This document shows positions 33,254-42,271 of a DNA stretch of 64,000 bases, in pieces (the first letter of the stretch is position 1; every line of letters begins with the position of its first letter). Under the pieces are notes generated by a model. That model saw only the letters and a list, made by a program, of their open reading frames with translations. It did not search any database and was not told the DNA's origin. Origin of the DNA: CAVSUZ01 sp963791885 (GTDB lineage Bacteria; Pseudomonadota; Alphaproteobacteria; Acetobacterales; Acetobacteraceae); the NCBI GenBank assembly GCA_963791885.1, contig CAWBUL010000008.1, positions 186,001 through 250,000 on the forward strand. Direction: 5' to 3'. The position numbers were made by a program, and so were the translations under genes.

Positions 33254-34215
33254 AACCAATTGATGCACTCGAAATTGTCGTGCTGGTAGACAACACCACC
33301 GACAGCCTGTCCTCCAACCCGGGGTTCGTGGAAACCGAGTGGGCCGGCCATTGGCGGCGCGGCATGCCATGGCTGTCCGGCAAATGCCTCTGCTGCGCGG
33401 CGCATGGGCTGTCATGCTTTGTAACGGCGCGTAGAGGGACCAAGGAGCGCACGCTGCTGTTTGACACAGGGCCCGAGGAGTGGGTCTTCGAGCGCAATGT
33501 CGTGCGGCTGGACACCGATTTAGGGCGCGTCGATGCGATGGTGCTGTCGCACGGCCATTGGGACCATGCGGGCGCCATGCCGCGCGCGCTGCAGATGATC
33601 ACGCAGCGTAACGGGGGACGGCGGGTACCCACCTACATGCACCCCGGCATGTTCGCGCTGCGCGCGGCAAAGCTCCCGGATGGCACATTCCAGCCCATGG
33701 AACTGGTCCCCAGCGCGGATATCCTGTCCGGCAGCGGCGCTGAGGTCGTTGTCACACGCGACGAGCGTTTCGTTGTGGATGAGATGTTTTATGTCAGCGG
33801 TGAGATCCCGCGCGTCAGCGGCTTCGAACGCGGCTATCCTGGCCAGCACCGGCTGAACGAAGCCGGGCAGTGGGAGCCGGATGAATTGCTGATGGATGAG
33901 CGTTTCGTCGCCGTCCACATCGCCGACAAAGGCCAGTTCCTCTTCACCGCCTGCTCTCACGCGGGGCTGGTGAACGTGCTCACCGCGGCGAAGACGCGCT
34001 TTCCCGACATTCCAATCCACGGCGTGATGGGCGGCTTTCATCTGTCCGGTTCGACCGAGGCCATCATTCCGCAGACAATCGAGGCAATGGCTCCCTTTGG
34101 GCTGAAACTGATCGCCGCCGGACATTGCACCGGCTGGCGCGCGCTCGGTGCCCTCGCCGCGGCGTATGGAGACGCGGTGGTCCCAACCGCGGTGGGCCAG
34201 CGCTTCGTCCTTTGA
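33250..34215 (+). CDS. Metallo-beta-lactamase-fold hydrolase
   Basis: The 321-residue protein has the zinc motif MVLSHGHWDHAGAMPRALQM (H-x-H-x-D-H). It also shows LLFDTGPEEWV before the motif, FTACSHAGLVNVL and GGFHLSG. GHCTGW near the end supplies another His. The family includes the proteins annotated as dihydropterin-ribofuranosyl-aminobenzene phosphate synthase-like MBLs. It is coupled to the SigK/RskA operon by a 4-bp overlap. A role in the stress response run by that operon is inference. Confidence 0.9.
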   Translation: MKPIDALEIVVLVDNTTDSLSSNPGFVETEWAGHWRRGMPWLSGKCLCCAAHGLSCFVTARRGTKERTLLFDTGPEEWVFERNVVRLDTDLGRVDAMVLSHGHWDHAGAMPRALQMITQRNGGRRVPTYMHPGMFALRAAKLPDGTFQPMELVPSADILSGSGAEVVVTRDERFVVDEMFYVSGEIPRVSGFERGYPGQHRLNEAGQWEPDELLMDERFVAVHIADKGQFLFTACSHAGLVNVLTAAKTRFPDIPIHGVMGGFHLSGSTEAIIPQTIEAMAPFGLKLIAAGHCTGWRALGALAAAYGDAVVPTAVGQRFVL

Positions 34216-34307
34216 AATCGCACGGACCGCACCATCCGTTGGGCCGGGCTCGGTGGATCATTCGACGTCGGGCGACGGGCCACGCGCCTATCCCGAGATT
34301 CGGGGTC

Positions 34308-34802
34308 GTCTCGGTGGAGTTCTCAGTTTTCGTGGTGTGGGACTCCGGATCGTTATTTGAGACAGACGGGCGCGGGCTCGCGGGAGGCTGCTTCAGCACG
34401 CTGTGCGGGCCTCGCCCTGGTCGTGGCGGTGGCGGGGAATCATGTCTCGGAGGAATCTCAGTTTTCGGTGAGTGGGCCTTTGAATCACGGGATGAGACGT
34501 CAATGCACAGGTTTGGGTCATGCAAAGGTGCCTGGCCGGGGAGTCTCGATAGAGTCCCAGTTTTCGTAGCATGGGATTCTGGATCGTAGATTGAGACGGC
34601 TTGGTGGCTTGCTTGGGGTGGGCGGGGGCAGGGGACGTGGAACGGGAGTCTCCGTGGAATCTCGAGTTTTCCGTACACGGGATTCAGGATCGTGGAGTGA
34701 GACGGTAGTGCGAGGCTGGGCGGGATAGCATGCGTGCGGGTCAGGGAGTCTCGGTGAAATCTCAGTTTTCGTCATATGGGATTCGGGATCGTGGGATGAG
34801 AC
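34308..34802 (+). repeat. Array of five spaced ~55-bp hairpin repeats
   Basis: Units are at 34308-34363, 34444-34498, 34543-34597, 34648-34703 and 34748-34802. Each opens with GTCTC and closes with GAGAC (5-bp outer stem, exact in all five). Inside, a GAATCTC-like arm is followed by AGTTTTC and then a GGGATTC-like arm, forming a second stem of about 7 bp; GGATCGT often follows. Start-to-start distances are 136, 99, 105 and 100 bp, with unrelated GC-rich spacers of 44-80 bp. In unit 1 both inner arms change together (GAGT with ACTC), which preserves pairing. Unit 2 has lost the second inner arm. It lies wholly in non-coding DNA after the MBL gene and is not a CRISPR array. Confidence 0.85.
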
Positions 34803-35641
34803 GAGGTACGGCGCGCTCCGCCGGCTCGCGGTTTTCGGGGCCGGATTGAGTTGGGTGGCCGGAAGGTGGCGGCGTTCGCGCATGGCGCTATTTGGCCCGG
34901 CGGGCGTCATGGTGATCGCCTGGCTGTGGCATGTCGGGATCGGGCAGCGGGGGAGTGCGGCGGCGAGGGACGGGGTGGGGTGGGGTGGGGTGGTACTGTG
35001 CGTCGACGGGAAGTGTATTGCTGAGGTTGGCGGGCGCGGGCATGAAGGGTTATAACGTTAATTATAGTGACTATTCAAGCGTTAGTTTTGGGATGGCCAT
35101 TCGCCCTTCGGAACAGAGAGGCGTGGGATGCAGTCTGATAGGCGTGGTCCCCGTGTTCGTCGCGGGACGCAACAAAGGCAGGGTCGCAAACCGCGACGGC
35201 TCTTCCGGGCCGGCTGATCATTTTCCGCCAACACGGGAGGCAAGCGCGCGTGCCGTCTTACGGTGAAGCGGCGCCTCCTCCCCTCGTTCTCCGTCGTGGG
35301 TCTACGGCAGGCCAGTGGCTCCATCATACGTGAGATCTGCGATCCACCGAGGCGGCGAGCCTGCCAGGCAGTGCTCGCGCGATCACGCGCACCATTTCGC
35401 CATTGCCTCAGCATCTGTCGCGTCGCGTGTCAGCCGTGGGTGGCTTTCTGCCTGTCCGGTGCCCGGCCGGGATGCCCCGAGATCGGACATTCGCCCCAAG
35501 GCAAGGACTGGCTGGAAGCGGAAGGGCAGCTTTCGGACAAGCTACGCGCCGAAGCAGACCGCCCCGACTTCCTTGGCAAGCCGGCCCCAGCAAGCCCCCG
35601 GGCAGACCTTCGGCGAGGCACCTCAACCTGCGCTGGAAGCT
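34803..35641. other. Non-coding region after the repeat array, with a G-run motif
   Basis: No reading frame here looks like a protein. At 34972-34990 four GGGG runs are separated by single T residues, a strong G-quadruplex candidate on the plus strand. At about 35051-35090 there is a short AT-rich patch (TTATAACGTTAATTATAG) that differs from its surroundings. The rest lies downstream of the minus-strand LysR gene ending at 35642. Confidence 0.5.
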
Positions 35642-36550
35642 CTACAAGGCAGCCCGCGCTATACTGTCGCGCAGCCGGGGGACGACAAAATCGACGAACG
35701 CACGGAGCTTCAATGGCAGTCGATTTTGCTTGTCATAGACAAGATGCACAGGCCGCGGTGGCGGGGCGAAGGCGTCGAGCACGATCGTCATCTTGCCGCT
35801 CCGCACGTAGTCGACGACTTGGTAAGACACTGTGCGGACTAGCCCGGCGCCTGAGAGACCGGCTTCGATCGCCGCATCAATGGTATTGACGCTGAGGCGA
35901 GAGCGGAACGACGCGGTGAGATCGACGCCACCGGCATGAAAGTCCCACGTGCTCAAGGCGGACACGCTCTGAAACGAAATCACACTGTGCCGCGCCAAGT
36001 CATCGAGCGTCGCGGGAATTCCGTTCGTGGCCAGATAGTCGGGGCTCGCGCACACCACGTGCCGAACCGTCCCCAATCGTGTGGCAATCAGGCTGCTGTC
36101 CGGCAGGGCGCCGATGCGGAGCGCGACATCGACTTGATCATCCGGGAAATGCGTCACCCGATCCGTCAGGACAAGTCCGACCGCAACCTTGGGATACGCA
36201 TTCAGAAAGCGTGTGACCGCCGGCAAGACGTGTAGCCGGCCGAACACGATGGGCGCCGTCACGACCAGGTCACCCCGCGGCTCGGTATATTCGCCCGCGG
36301 CGGCACGTTCCGCTTCGGTCAACTGCTCCAGGATGGCTCTCGCGGCAGTCACGTAGGACCGCCCCGTCGGCGTCAGCTCCAGGCCTTTCGCCGACCGGAT
36401 GACCAGGGTGGCTTTCAGATGGTTTTCCAGCTCGGAAACCTTGCGGCTGACGGTGGCGAGGGGAACACCCAGCCGTCGGCTCGTCTCCGACAGGCTACCG
36501 GCCTCCACGGCCTGCAGCAGGATCGACATCGCTTCCAGGCGGTCCAACAC
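35642..36550 (-). CDS. LysR-family transcriptional regulator
   Basis: The regulator of about 302 residues has the winged helix LEAMSILLQAVEAGSLSETS, RRLGVPLATVSRKVSELENH, LKATLVIRSAKGLELTPTGR and effector-domain blocks GDLVVTAPIVFGRLHVLPAV and VDVALRIGALPDSSLIATRL. GGAAGG precedes adjacent GTG/TTG candidates at 36550/36547; an open frame continues upstream without a typical N-terminus. It is divergent from the alpha/beta-hydrolase gene, a probable target. Confidence 0.9.
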   Translation of the reverse strand: MLDRLEAMSILLQAVEAGSLSETSRRLGVPLATVSRKVSELENHLKATLVIRSAKGLELTPTGRSYVTAARAILEQLTEAERAAAGEYTEPRGDLVVTAPIVFGRLHVLPAVTRFLNAYPKVAVGLVLTDRVTHFPDDQVDVALRIGALPDSSLIATRLGTVRHVVCASPDYLATNGIPATLDDLARHSVISFQSVSALSTWDFHAGGVDLTASFRSRLSVNTIDAAIEAGLSGAGLVRTVSYQVVDYVRSGKMTIVLDAFAPPPRPVHLVYDKQNRLPLKLRAFVDFVVPRLRDSIARAAL

Positions 36551-36767
36551 CTGACCTTCCACTGCGCGAGAGAGCGATTCCCAATCCTGCCGTCTGCCGC
36601 ATCGGAATGGAACTCTCCACCTATACACCAAGCCGGCGGACCGAGCTGCCGCGCCAAAGGAGGGACCGATGACAACGTCCGTTGCCGCAGAGAAGGATAC
36701 CTCATGCCGCACGCGTCACCGCGGTGCGACAGCCGAGCGTACACGTGCCGTCGTCGGAACTGAGGGA

Positions 36768-37784
36768 ATGCGCAGCGGTACGCTCAACCGGGCGCCGGCA
36801 TACGGGCGGCGGCTGATGCTGAGCCTGACCGCCACGGCGGCTGCCATCGGCGCCGCAGGACGTGTCGCGGCGCAAACACCTGCCAGACAGACAGTAGGCA
36901 CGGAGAGATCGACCACAAACGTGGCATACCGAAACATCACTGTGGACGGCTTGACCGTCTTCTACCGCGAGGCGGGCCGGCCGGACGCGCCGACCCTGCT
37001 GCTGCTGCACGGGTTTCCGTCGTCATCGCGCATGTACGAGCCGCTGCTGCACAGGCTGGCCGACGCCTATCACCTTGTGGCGCCAGACTTCATCGGCTTC
37101 GGCTACAGCGGCGCACCCGAGCCGGCGGAATTCACCTACACGTTCGACCATATCACGCAGGTGGTCGACGCCTTCACCCAGGCGCTGGGCCTGCATCGCT
37201 ATAGCCTCTATCTGCAGGATTACGGTGGTCCCGTCGGCTTCCGGCTGGCGCTGGCACACCCGGAGCGCGTGCAGGCGATCATCGTGCAGAACACGCCCGC
37301 GCACGAGGACGGGCTCGGGCCGCTGTGGGATGCGCGGCGCGCGTTCTGGGCCGATCGGCACGCGCATGAGGCGGCGCTGCGCGAGAATTTCCTGTCGCTC
37401 GCGGCGACGCGCCAGCGCGTCATCGGTAGCAACCCGCAGCCGTGGACTGTCGACCCCGATTACTGGAACGACCAGTTCGCGTTCCTCAGCCGGCCGGGAG
37501 AGGCCGACATCCAGGTCGACCTGTTCTACGACTACCGCACCAACGTGGCGCGCTATCCGGAATGGCAGGCGTGGCTGCGCCGCGTTCAGCCGAAGCTGCT
37601 GGTAGCCTGGGGGCGCTGGGACCCCTCGTTCCAGGTCGCGGGAGCCGAAGCGTACCGGCGCGACGTGCCGACGGCGGAGGTGCACGTTTTGGACGCGGGG
37701 CACTTCGCGCTATGGGACAAGGCGGACGAGATCGCTGGGCTGGTGCGCGGGTTCCTGGGCCGGGTGTACGGATCGGGCCAATAG
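36768..37784 (+). CDS. Exported alpha/beta hydrolase (epoxide hydrolase/haloalkane dehalogenase-like)
   Basis: The 338-residue protein starts MRSGTLNRAPAYGRRLMLSL with a twin-Arg motif and an Ala-rich hydrophobic stretch, so export is likely. The hydrolase domain has the oxyanion motif LLLLHGFPSSSRMYEPLLHR, nucleophile Asp in YSLYLQDYGGPVGFRLALAH, acid in LLVAWGRWDPSFQVAGAEAY and base His in VHVLDAGHFALWDKADEIAG. Asp as nucleophile points to epoxide hydrolase or dehalogenase rather than esterase chemistry. An open frame from 36669 gives a longer N-terminus. The divergent LysR gene is the likely regulator. Confidence 0.88.
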   Translation: MRSGTLNRAPAYGRRLMLSLTATAAAIGAAGRVAAQTPARQTVGTERSTTNVAYRNITVDGLTVFYREAGRPDAPTLLLLHGFPSSSRMYEPLLHRLADAYHLVAPDFIGFGYSGAPEPAEFTYTFDHITQVVDAFTQALGLHRYSLYLQDYGGPVGFRLALAHPERVQAIIVQNTPAHEDGLGPLWDARRAFWADRHAHEAALRENFLSLAATRQRVIGSNPQPWTVDPDYWNDQFAFLSRPGEADIQVDLFYDYRTNVARYPEWQAWLRRVQPKLLVAWGRWDPSFQVAGAEAYRRDVPTAEVHVLDAGHFALWDKADEIAGLVRGFLGRVYGSGQ

Positions 37785-38294
37785 ACGGTGCGGCGAAATG
37801 CGATTTCACCCTGAATCTTTCTGAACGTGCACTCCGCACTTTGGGAGGTGAAAGGCAGCGAGCCCCATTCCGACCGGGCACGCGGCACCGCAATCAAGCG
37901 AACGGTACCGCGCGCCTGTCGTTGTAGTACCGCCTGGAGGTCCGTTGTTCACGAGTTGCAGTCCGTGAAGCGGCGGATCGGATGTCCGGTTTGGAGGAGC
38001 AACTACGTTTGTTCGGACGGCAGCTCCGCGCGCCCCGCTGCCGTGGCAGTAGCACGGCGCACGACGGGTGTCGGGATCGGCGAAACCGGTCGGGAAGGGC
38101 GGACTAGGGTCGGGTGCAGACTCAAACCCCCGTCTATCCAGAGGACCGCGGCTCGCCAGCCAAGTAGCACTTTGAGCGGGCCGGGCGCGTTCAGTTCGCG
38201 CCGATGGGGTGGAGTTCGTTGAACCGCTTCGCCCCGAACTGCTGACACCGCCGGACCACCACCGCATACTGCCCATCCGCAGGAGGAAACCGGC
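37785..38294. other. Intergenic region without a recognisable gene
   Basis: About 510 bp between the hydrolase and SDR genes. Frames on both strands are short and Arg/Pro-rich without family motifs. AGGAGG at 38280-38285 upstream of ATG 38295 is the ribosome-binding site of the next gene. Nothing else was recognised. Confidence 0.55.
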
Positions 38295-39077
38295 ATGTCC
38301 CTCTTTGATCTTACCGGCAAGGTCGCCGTCGTCACCGGCTCCAGCAAGGGGATCGGCCGCGCCATCGCCGAGCGTCTCGCCGAGCATGGCGCGAAAGTCG
38401 TCGTCTCCTCCCGCAAGCCGGATGCGTGCGAAACCGTGGCCAACGGCATTCGCAACAAGGGCGGCGAAGCGACGGTCATTCCGTGTCACATCGCACGCAA
38501 GGAGGAGCTGCAGAACCTCGCGGACCGCACGACGGCGCTATGGGGCGGGATCGATGTACTGGTCTGCAACGCCGCGGTGAATCCGTATATGGGTCCCGCG
38601 GCGGGCGCGTCCGATGATGTCTATGAACGCATCATGGGGGCGAATGTCCGCAGCAATTTCTGGCTCACGAACATGGTGCTGCCGCAGATGGCCGAGCGTG
38701 GCGGCGGGTCGGTCATCATCATCTCCTCCATCGGCGGCCTGCGCGGCTCGCCGCAGCTCGGCCTTTATGCGATCTCCAAGGCTGCCGACATGCAGCTTGC
38801 CCGCAACATCTGCGTCGAGTGGGGGCCGAAGAACATCCGCGCCAACACCATCGCTCCCGGCCTGATCCGCACCGATTTCGCCCGCGCGCTGTGGGAGAAC
38901 CCCGACCTCTACCGCAAGCGCACGCGCGACACACCGCTGCAACGCATCGGCGAACCCGACGAGATCGCCGGTGCCGCCGTGTTCCTGGCATCTCAGGCCG
39001 GCAGCTTCGTTACCGGCCAGACGCTGGTGATCGACGGCGGCACAACGACCGGGGTCGTTATGAGCAAGCAGGATTAA
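38295..39077 (+). CDS. SDR-family oxidoreductase
   Basis: The 260-residue short-chain dehydrogenase has VAVVTGSSKGIGRAIAERLA, then VLVCNAAVNPYMGP in place of NNAG, Ser in VIIISSIGGLRGS, Y-x-x-x-K in LYAISKAADMQLARNICVEW, and FVTGQTLVIDGGTTTG at the end. VVSSRKPDAC after strand 2 (Ser-Arg) favours NADPH. The length is typical of 3-oxoacyl-ACP reductase-like enzymes. AGGAGG lies 9 bases upstream of the start. Confidence 0.93.
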   Translation: MSLFDLTGKVAVVTGSSKGIGRAIAERLAEHGAKVVVSSRKPDACETVANGIRNKGGEATVIPCHIARKEELQNLADRTTALWGGIDVLVCNAAVNPYMGPAAGASDDVYERIMGANVRSNFWLTNMVLPQMAERGGGSVIIISSIGGLRGSPQLGLYAISKAADMQLARNICVEWGPKNIRANTIAPGLIRTDFARALWENPDLYRKRTRDTPLQRIGEPDEIAGAAVFLASQAGSFVTGQTLVIDGGTTTGVVMSKQD

Positions 39078-39210
39078 AAGCACACGCATCTCGGCCTCCC
39101 CGCACGGGCTTGCGAGACCCGGGCCCTTGCGCTGTATGGCACCATCATAGCCGGGGCCTTTGTGACCGGCCTCGAAGCGGGACATCCGGCATTGTGGCGA
39201 GCGAAGACGC

Positions 39211-39780
39211 GTGACACCGCCTGGGCATAGCCCGGCTGTACGTACCCGGCTGCTGGACCTGTTTGTCGGGTTCGTCGGCATCGGTGCCATGAGTTTCGGC
39301 GGCGGGCTGGTCGCCTGGATCAGGCGCGAGGCGGTGCAACGCCGCGGCTGGATGGACGACCGGCAGTTCCTGACCTCCTACGGCCTCTGTCAGATCGTCC
39401 CCGGCGCCAACAACGTGAATCTTGCCGTGTTCATCGGCTCGGAACTACGCGGCATTCCCGGCGCCATCATCGCCGTGGTCGGACTGCTGCTGCCGCCGAT
39501 CGCCTTCTACGTGGCAATCGGCGCTATCTATCTGACGCTCCAAGCGGGTCCGTACGGCGCCGCGCTCGGCCGCTTCCTGGGCGGGATGGGCGCCGTGGCC
39601 ATCGGTCTCAACATCGCCACCGGCTACCGCATGGGACGAAGGAGCCTGAATTCTGTTCTCGGCGTGACGATCGCGGTCGTCACAGCGGTCTCCATCGGGA
39701 TTATCGGCGTGTCGTTGCTCTGGGCGCTCGCCGTTCTGGTCCCCACAAGCCTGGTTCTGACCTGGATCACGCGCCGGTGA
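39211..39780 (+). CDS. chrA: Chromate transporter, N-terminal-type short-chain ChrA subunit
   Basis: The 189-residue membrane protein starts at GTG. It carries the ChrA motif FVGIGAMSFGGGLVAWIRRE, then WMDDRQFLTSYGLCQIVPGA and NNVNLAVFIGSELRGIPGAI, followed by about five hydrophobic segments. Short-chain ChrA proteins occur as tandem pairs that together equal one long ChrA, and the partner overlaps by 4 bp. The pair exports chromate or related anions with proton drive. Confidence 0.92.
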   Translation: MTPPGHSPAVRTRLLDLFVGFVGIGAMSFGGGLVAWIRREAVQRRGWMDDRQFLTSYGLCQIVPGANNVNLAVFIGSELRGIPGAIIAVVGLLLPPIAFYVAIGAIYLTLQAGPYGAALGRFLGGMGAVAIGLNIATGYRMGRRSLNSVLGVTIAVVTAVSIGIIGVSLLWALAVLVPTSLVLTWITRR

Positions 39781-40295
39781 GCGTTCTGCTGCAGCTCGCC
39801 GGCCTGTTCTCGCTGCTGTCGCTGCTCGCGGTCGGCGGGGGGGCGGGCGTCATCCCGCAAATGCAGCATGTCGCGGTGGACGTGCATCACTGGATGACCG
39901 GACCGCAGTTCCTGGACGCATTTGCGATCTCCCGCGCGGCGCCAGGTCCCGGCTCGCTCATCGTCCTGCTGGTCGGCCAGCGGGCGGGCGGCTTGGCGGG
40001 CGCGGCCGTGTCGTTGATCGCGATGTTCGGGCCGTCCTCGGTGCTGGCGTATCTGACGGCTCGGATTTGGCGCCGCTCCGGCGGTGCCGGCTGGCGCCCG
40101 CTGGTGGAGCAGGGGCTGGCGCCGGTGGCGGTCGGGCTGACGATCGCGAGCGGATTGGCGCTGATCCGCGGCACCGAACACGGGTGGGCAACGTACGCGT
40201 CCACCCTGGTTGCGACGCTGATCTTCGCAGTGGCTGAACCGCACCCGTTGATCCTTCTCCTCCTGGGCGGCATGGCACTGCTGGTTTTCACTTAG
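39777..40295 (+). CDS. chrA: Chromate transporter, C-terminal-type short-chain ChrA subunit
   Basis: The 172-residue membrane protein has LFSLLSLLAVGGGAGVIPQM, then WMTGPQFLDAFAISRAAPGP and five further hydrophobic segments. It lies in a 4-bp overlap with the first ChrA half and completes the exporter. The gene is intact. A methyltransferase remnant cut by an IS begins about 70 bp downstream. Confidence 0.92.
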   Translation: MSVLLQLAGLFSLLSLLAVGGGAGVIPQMQHVAVDVHHWMTGPQFLDAFAISRAAPGPGSLIVLLVGQRAGGLAGAAVSLIAMFGPSSVLAYLTARIWRRSGGAGWRPLVEQGLAPVAVGLTIASGLALIRGTEHGWATYASTLVATLIFAVAEPHPLILLLLGGMALLVFT

Positions 40296-40465
40296 CCCTT
40301 CGTTGCGCGTGCCAAGCGCGGCGGGCTAGATTTCGCAGCTGCGAAACACGCTGGGGTCCGGGCAGGCTGTGGCGAGATCGGCGGAACCGCAGGAGGATTT
40401 GCCGCAGGCCTTCGACTTGGCGGCGTATCAAAGTCATCCGCACAATCGGGACCTTGCGAAGCTAA

Positions 40466-41440
40466 GAGTCCGTCCGGAGACTTCACGAAGGATTACAGAG
40501 TCTTCTAAGCATGAGGCGGATTGATGCGAGGCGGAGGAAGGCGAGGGCGTTATGGTTACGATTTTCCCAGTCCTTGGCGAGCCGGCGGCATCGGTTGAGC
40601 CATGCGATGGAGCGCTCGACGATCCAGCGTTTAGGTTCGACGACGAAGCCCTTGGGGTGGTCGGAGCGCTTGACGATTTCGACGATCAGGCTGCGCATCG
40701 CGCGGGCCGCGCCGTCCTGGAAGACCGGCCCTGTGTAAGCACTGTCGGCGAACAGCTTGCGCAGGAACGGGAACTGTCCGAACAGAGTGGACATCAGCAG
40801 GATGCCGCCGTCGCGGTCTTGCACGTTGGCGGCGGTGACCAGCGCGTGCAGCACCAGACCCAGCGTATCGACCAGGACATGGCGCTTCTTCCCTTTGATC
40901 AGCTTGCCCGCATCAAAGCCGTGTGGGTCGATCGCTGCCCCCCTTTTTCTGCGCTTTTCACGCTTTGGCTGTCGATGACGCAGGCGGTCGGACTGGCTTC
41001 TCGTCCCGCCTGTTCGCGGCATTTAACGCAGAGCGCGTGATGGATCTTCTCCAACGTGCCGTCCCAGCCCCACAAGCAGAAGTAGCCGTTCACCGTGCTG
41101 CGCGGTGGCAGGTCCTTTGGAATGTAGCGCCACTGGCAGCCGGTGCTCAGCACACACATCACGCCGTTGACCACTTCGCGCATGTTGACGGTACGCTTGC
41201 CACCGCCACGCTTGGCGGGTGGTATAAGCGGCCTGATCAGCCGCCATTCCGCATCGGTGAGATCGCTCGGATAACGCAGCTTGTCGCGGTCATAGCGATG
41301 GCGGTTTTCCATCGTCCACATCAGGCACCTCGTGGCTTGGTGCCAGGCAAAGAATCACACCCGATCGAGCCGCTTCAAGCACTCAGTCCATCCGGACCGG
41401 CAACCGATTCAAATGACTCACAAAGCCGCCGGACGGACAC
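40466..41440 (-). mobile_element. IS5-family element (IS1031/IS427-like), 975 bp
   Basis: The ends are GAGTCCGTCCGG on the left and CCGGACGGACAC on the right, an inverted repeat with one mismatch over 12 bp. The flanking target duplication is TAA (40463-40465 and 41441-41443), the TNA type typical of IS1031-like elements. Removing the element plus one TAA restores the methyltransferase reading frame exactly, which supports these borders. Confidence 0.85.
40483..41321 (-). CDS. IS5-family transposase, two frames joined by -1 frameshifting
   Basis: The first frame (start 41321) encodes the DUF4096-type N-terminus LRYPSDLTDAEWRLIRPLIP, RSTVNGYFCLWGWDGTLEKI and ACVIDSQSVKSAEKGG with the first catalytic Asp. 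The second frame continues AAIDPHGFDAGKLIKGKKRH, LFADSAYTGPVFQ (second Asp) and VVEPKRWIVERSIAWLNRCR (Glu). The switch lies at A5G6 (40938-40948 on the minus strand), a slippery site. A -1 shift gives about 279 residues, so the enzyme is probably made by programmed frameshifting and is intact. Confidence 0.88.
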
Positions 41441-42271
41441 TAAGTGCCGCTGAAGCGGAGCATCATTACGCCTTCTACGGCCGAGCCGAGGGCCGACCTG
41501 CCTCCGTCATCACGCACCGGCAGACATTCCTGGCGCTGGTGCCGCAGGATGGCGAGGCGCTGGAGATCGGACCCGGCGACCATCCCGCCTTTCCGGATCG
41601 AGACCCTCCGGTACGGACGCTGGACGTATTCACGACCGAGGAGTTGCGCCAGCGGGCGAAGGCACCGGAAATGGTGCCGAACATCGACGCGGTGTGGCGG
41701 GGCGAACCGTACCAGCAACTGCTCAAGCAGCAGTTCAATGCGGTCGTGGGGATCGCCAGCTTGGACCATCAGCCGTGCCTGACGACACATCTGAGTTTCG
41801 TCAGTACCCGTGCTGAAACCGGGGGGGCGGTATTTCGTGGCGCTGCCCGATCGGCGTTATGGCGCGGATCATTTTCAGCCGGACAGCACGTTGGCGGACG
41901 TGTTAGATGCCTTCGCGCAACGGAGGATGCGCCACACTGCACGGTCATTAGCCGCACCGTTGTTTCTGGGAACGCACGATGACGCGGCTCGGCACTGGGC
42001 GGGGGATCACGGACTGCCGCCGGAAGCACGCCCGCCCGAGGCGCAGCATAACCGCGCCATAGCAGACATCCTGCGCCAGGTCCGAGGTGGGGACAGCTAT
42101 TTGGATGCCCGTGCCTGGCAATTCACCCCGGAAAGTTTTCAGTGGTTGTTAAACAGAATGGCGCAGTATGGACTTTCGCCATTCCGCGTGGAGCGGCTTT
42201 ATCCCACGGTAAAACCCTGGGGGGAGTTCTACGCGGTGCTGCGAATCGCTGCATAAAGGCAGTCATTGCGC

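Larger units (their letters stand above)
40369..42256 (+). pseudogene. SAM-dependent methyltransferase gene, split by an IS element and frameshifted
   Basis: The 5' part (from GTG 40369) reads ...AFDLAAYQSHPHNRDLAKL and stops at the IS at 40466. After the IS and the TAA duplication it resumes in frame as SAAEAEHHYAFYGRAEGRPA, then LALVPQDGEALEIGPGDHPA, the SAM-binding motif region, and VVGIASLDHQPCLTTHLSFV. The frame is then lost at CCC 41807-41809. Removing one C joins ST to VLKPGGRYFVALPDRRYGAD, the typical post-motif III strand, and the frame runs to 42256. Restored length is about 302 residues. The exact start is uncertain. It precedes a giant glycosyltransferase gene by 15 bp, so it probably belonged to the same glycan unit. 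Confidence 0.8.

Noticed and set aside
34308..34802. Hairpin array as a CRISPR array
   Set aside because: Repeats are 55-56 bp and only imperfectly conserved, spacers range from 44 to 80 bp, and no cas gene is in the window.
34064..34910. Minus-strand frames across the array giving repeated peptides such as VSSHDPESH and TKTE
   Set aside because: The frame changes between units and the likeness follows from the DNA repeat itself; there is no ribosome-binding site, and one frame overlaps the MBL gene.
39211..40295. ChrA pair as one frameshifted gene
   Set aside because: Short-chain ChrA proteins naturally occur as overlapping pairs, and both halves have proper starts and stops.
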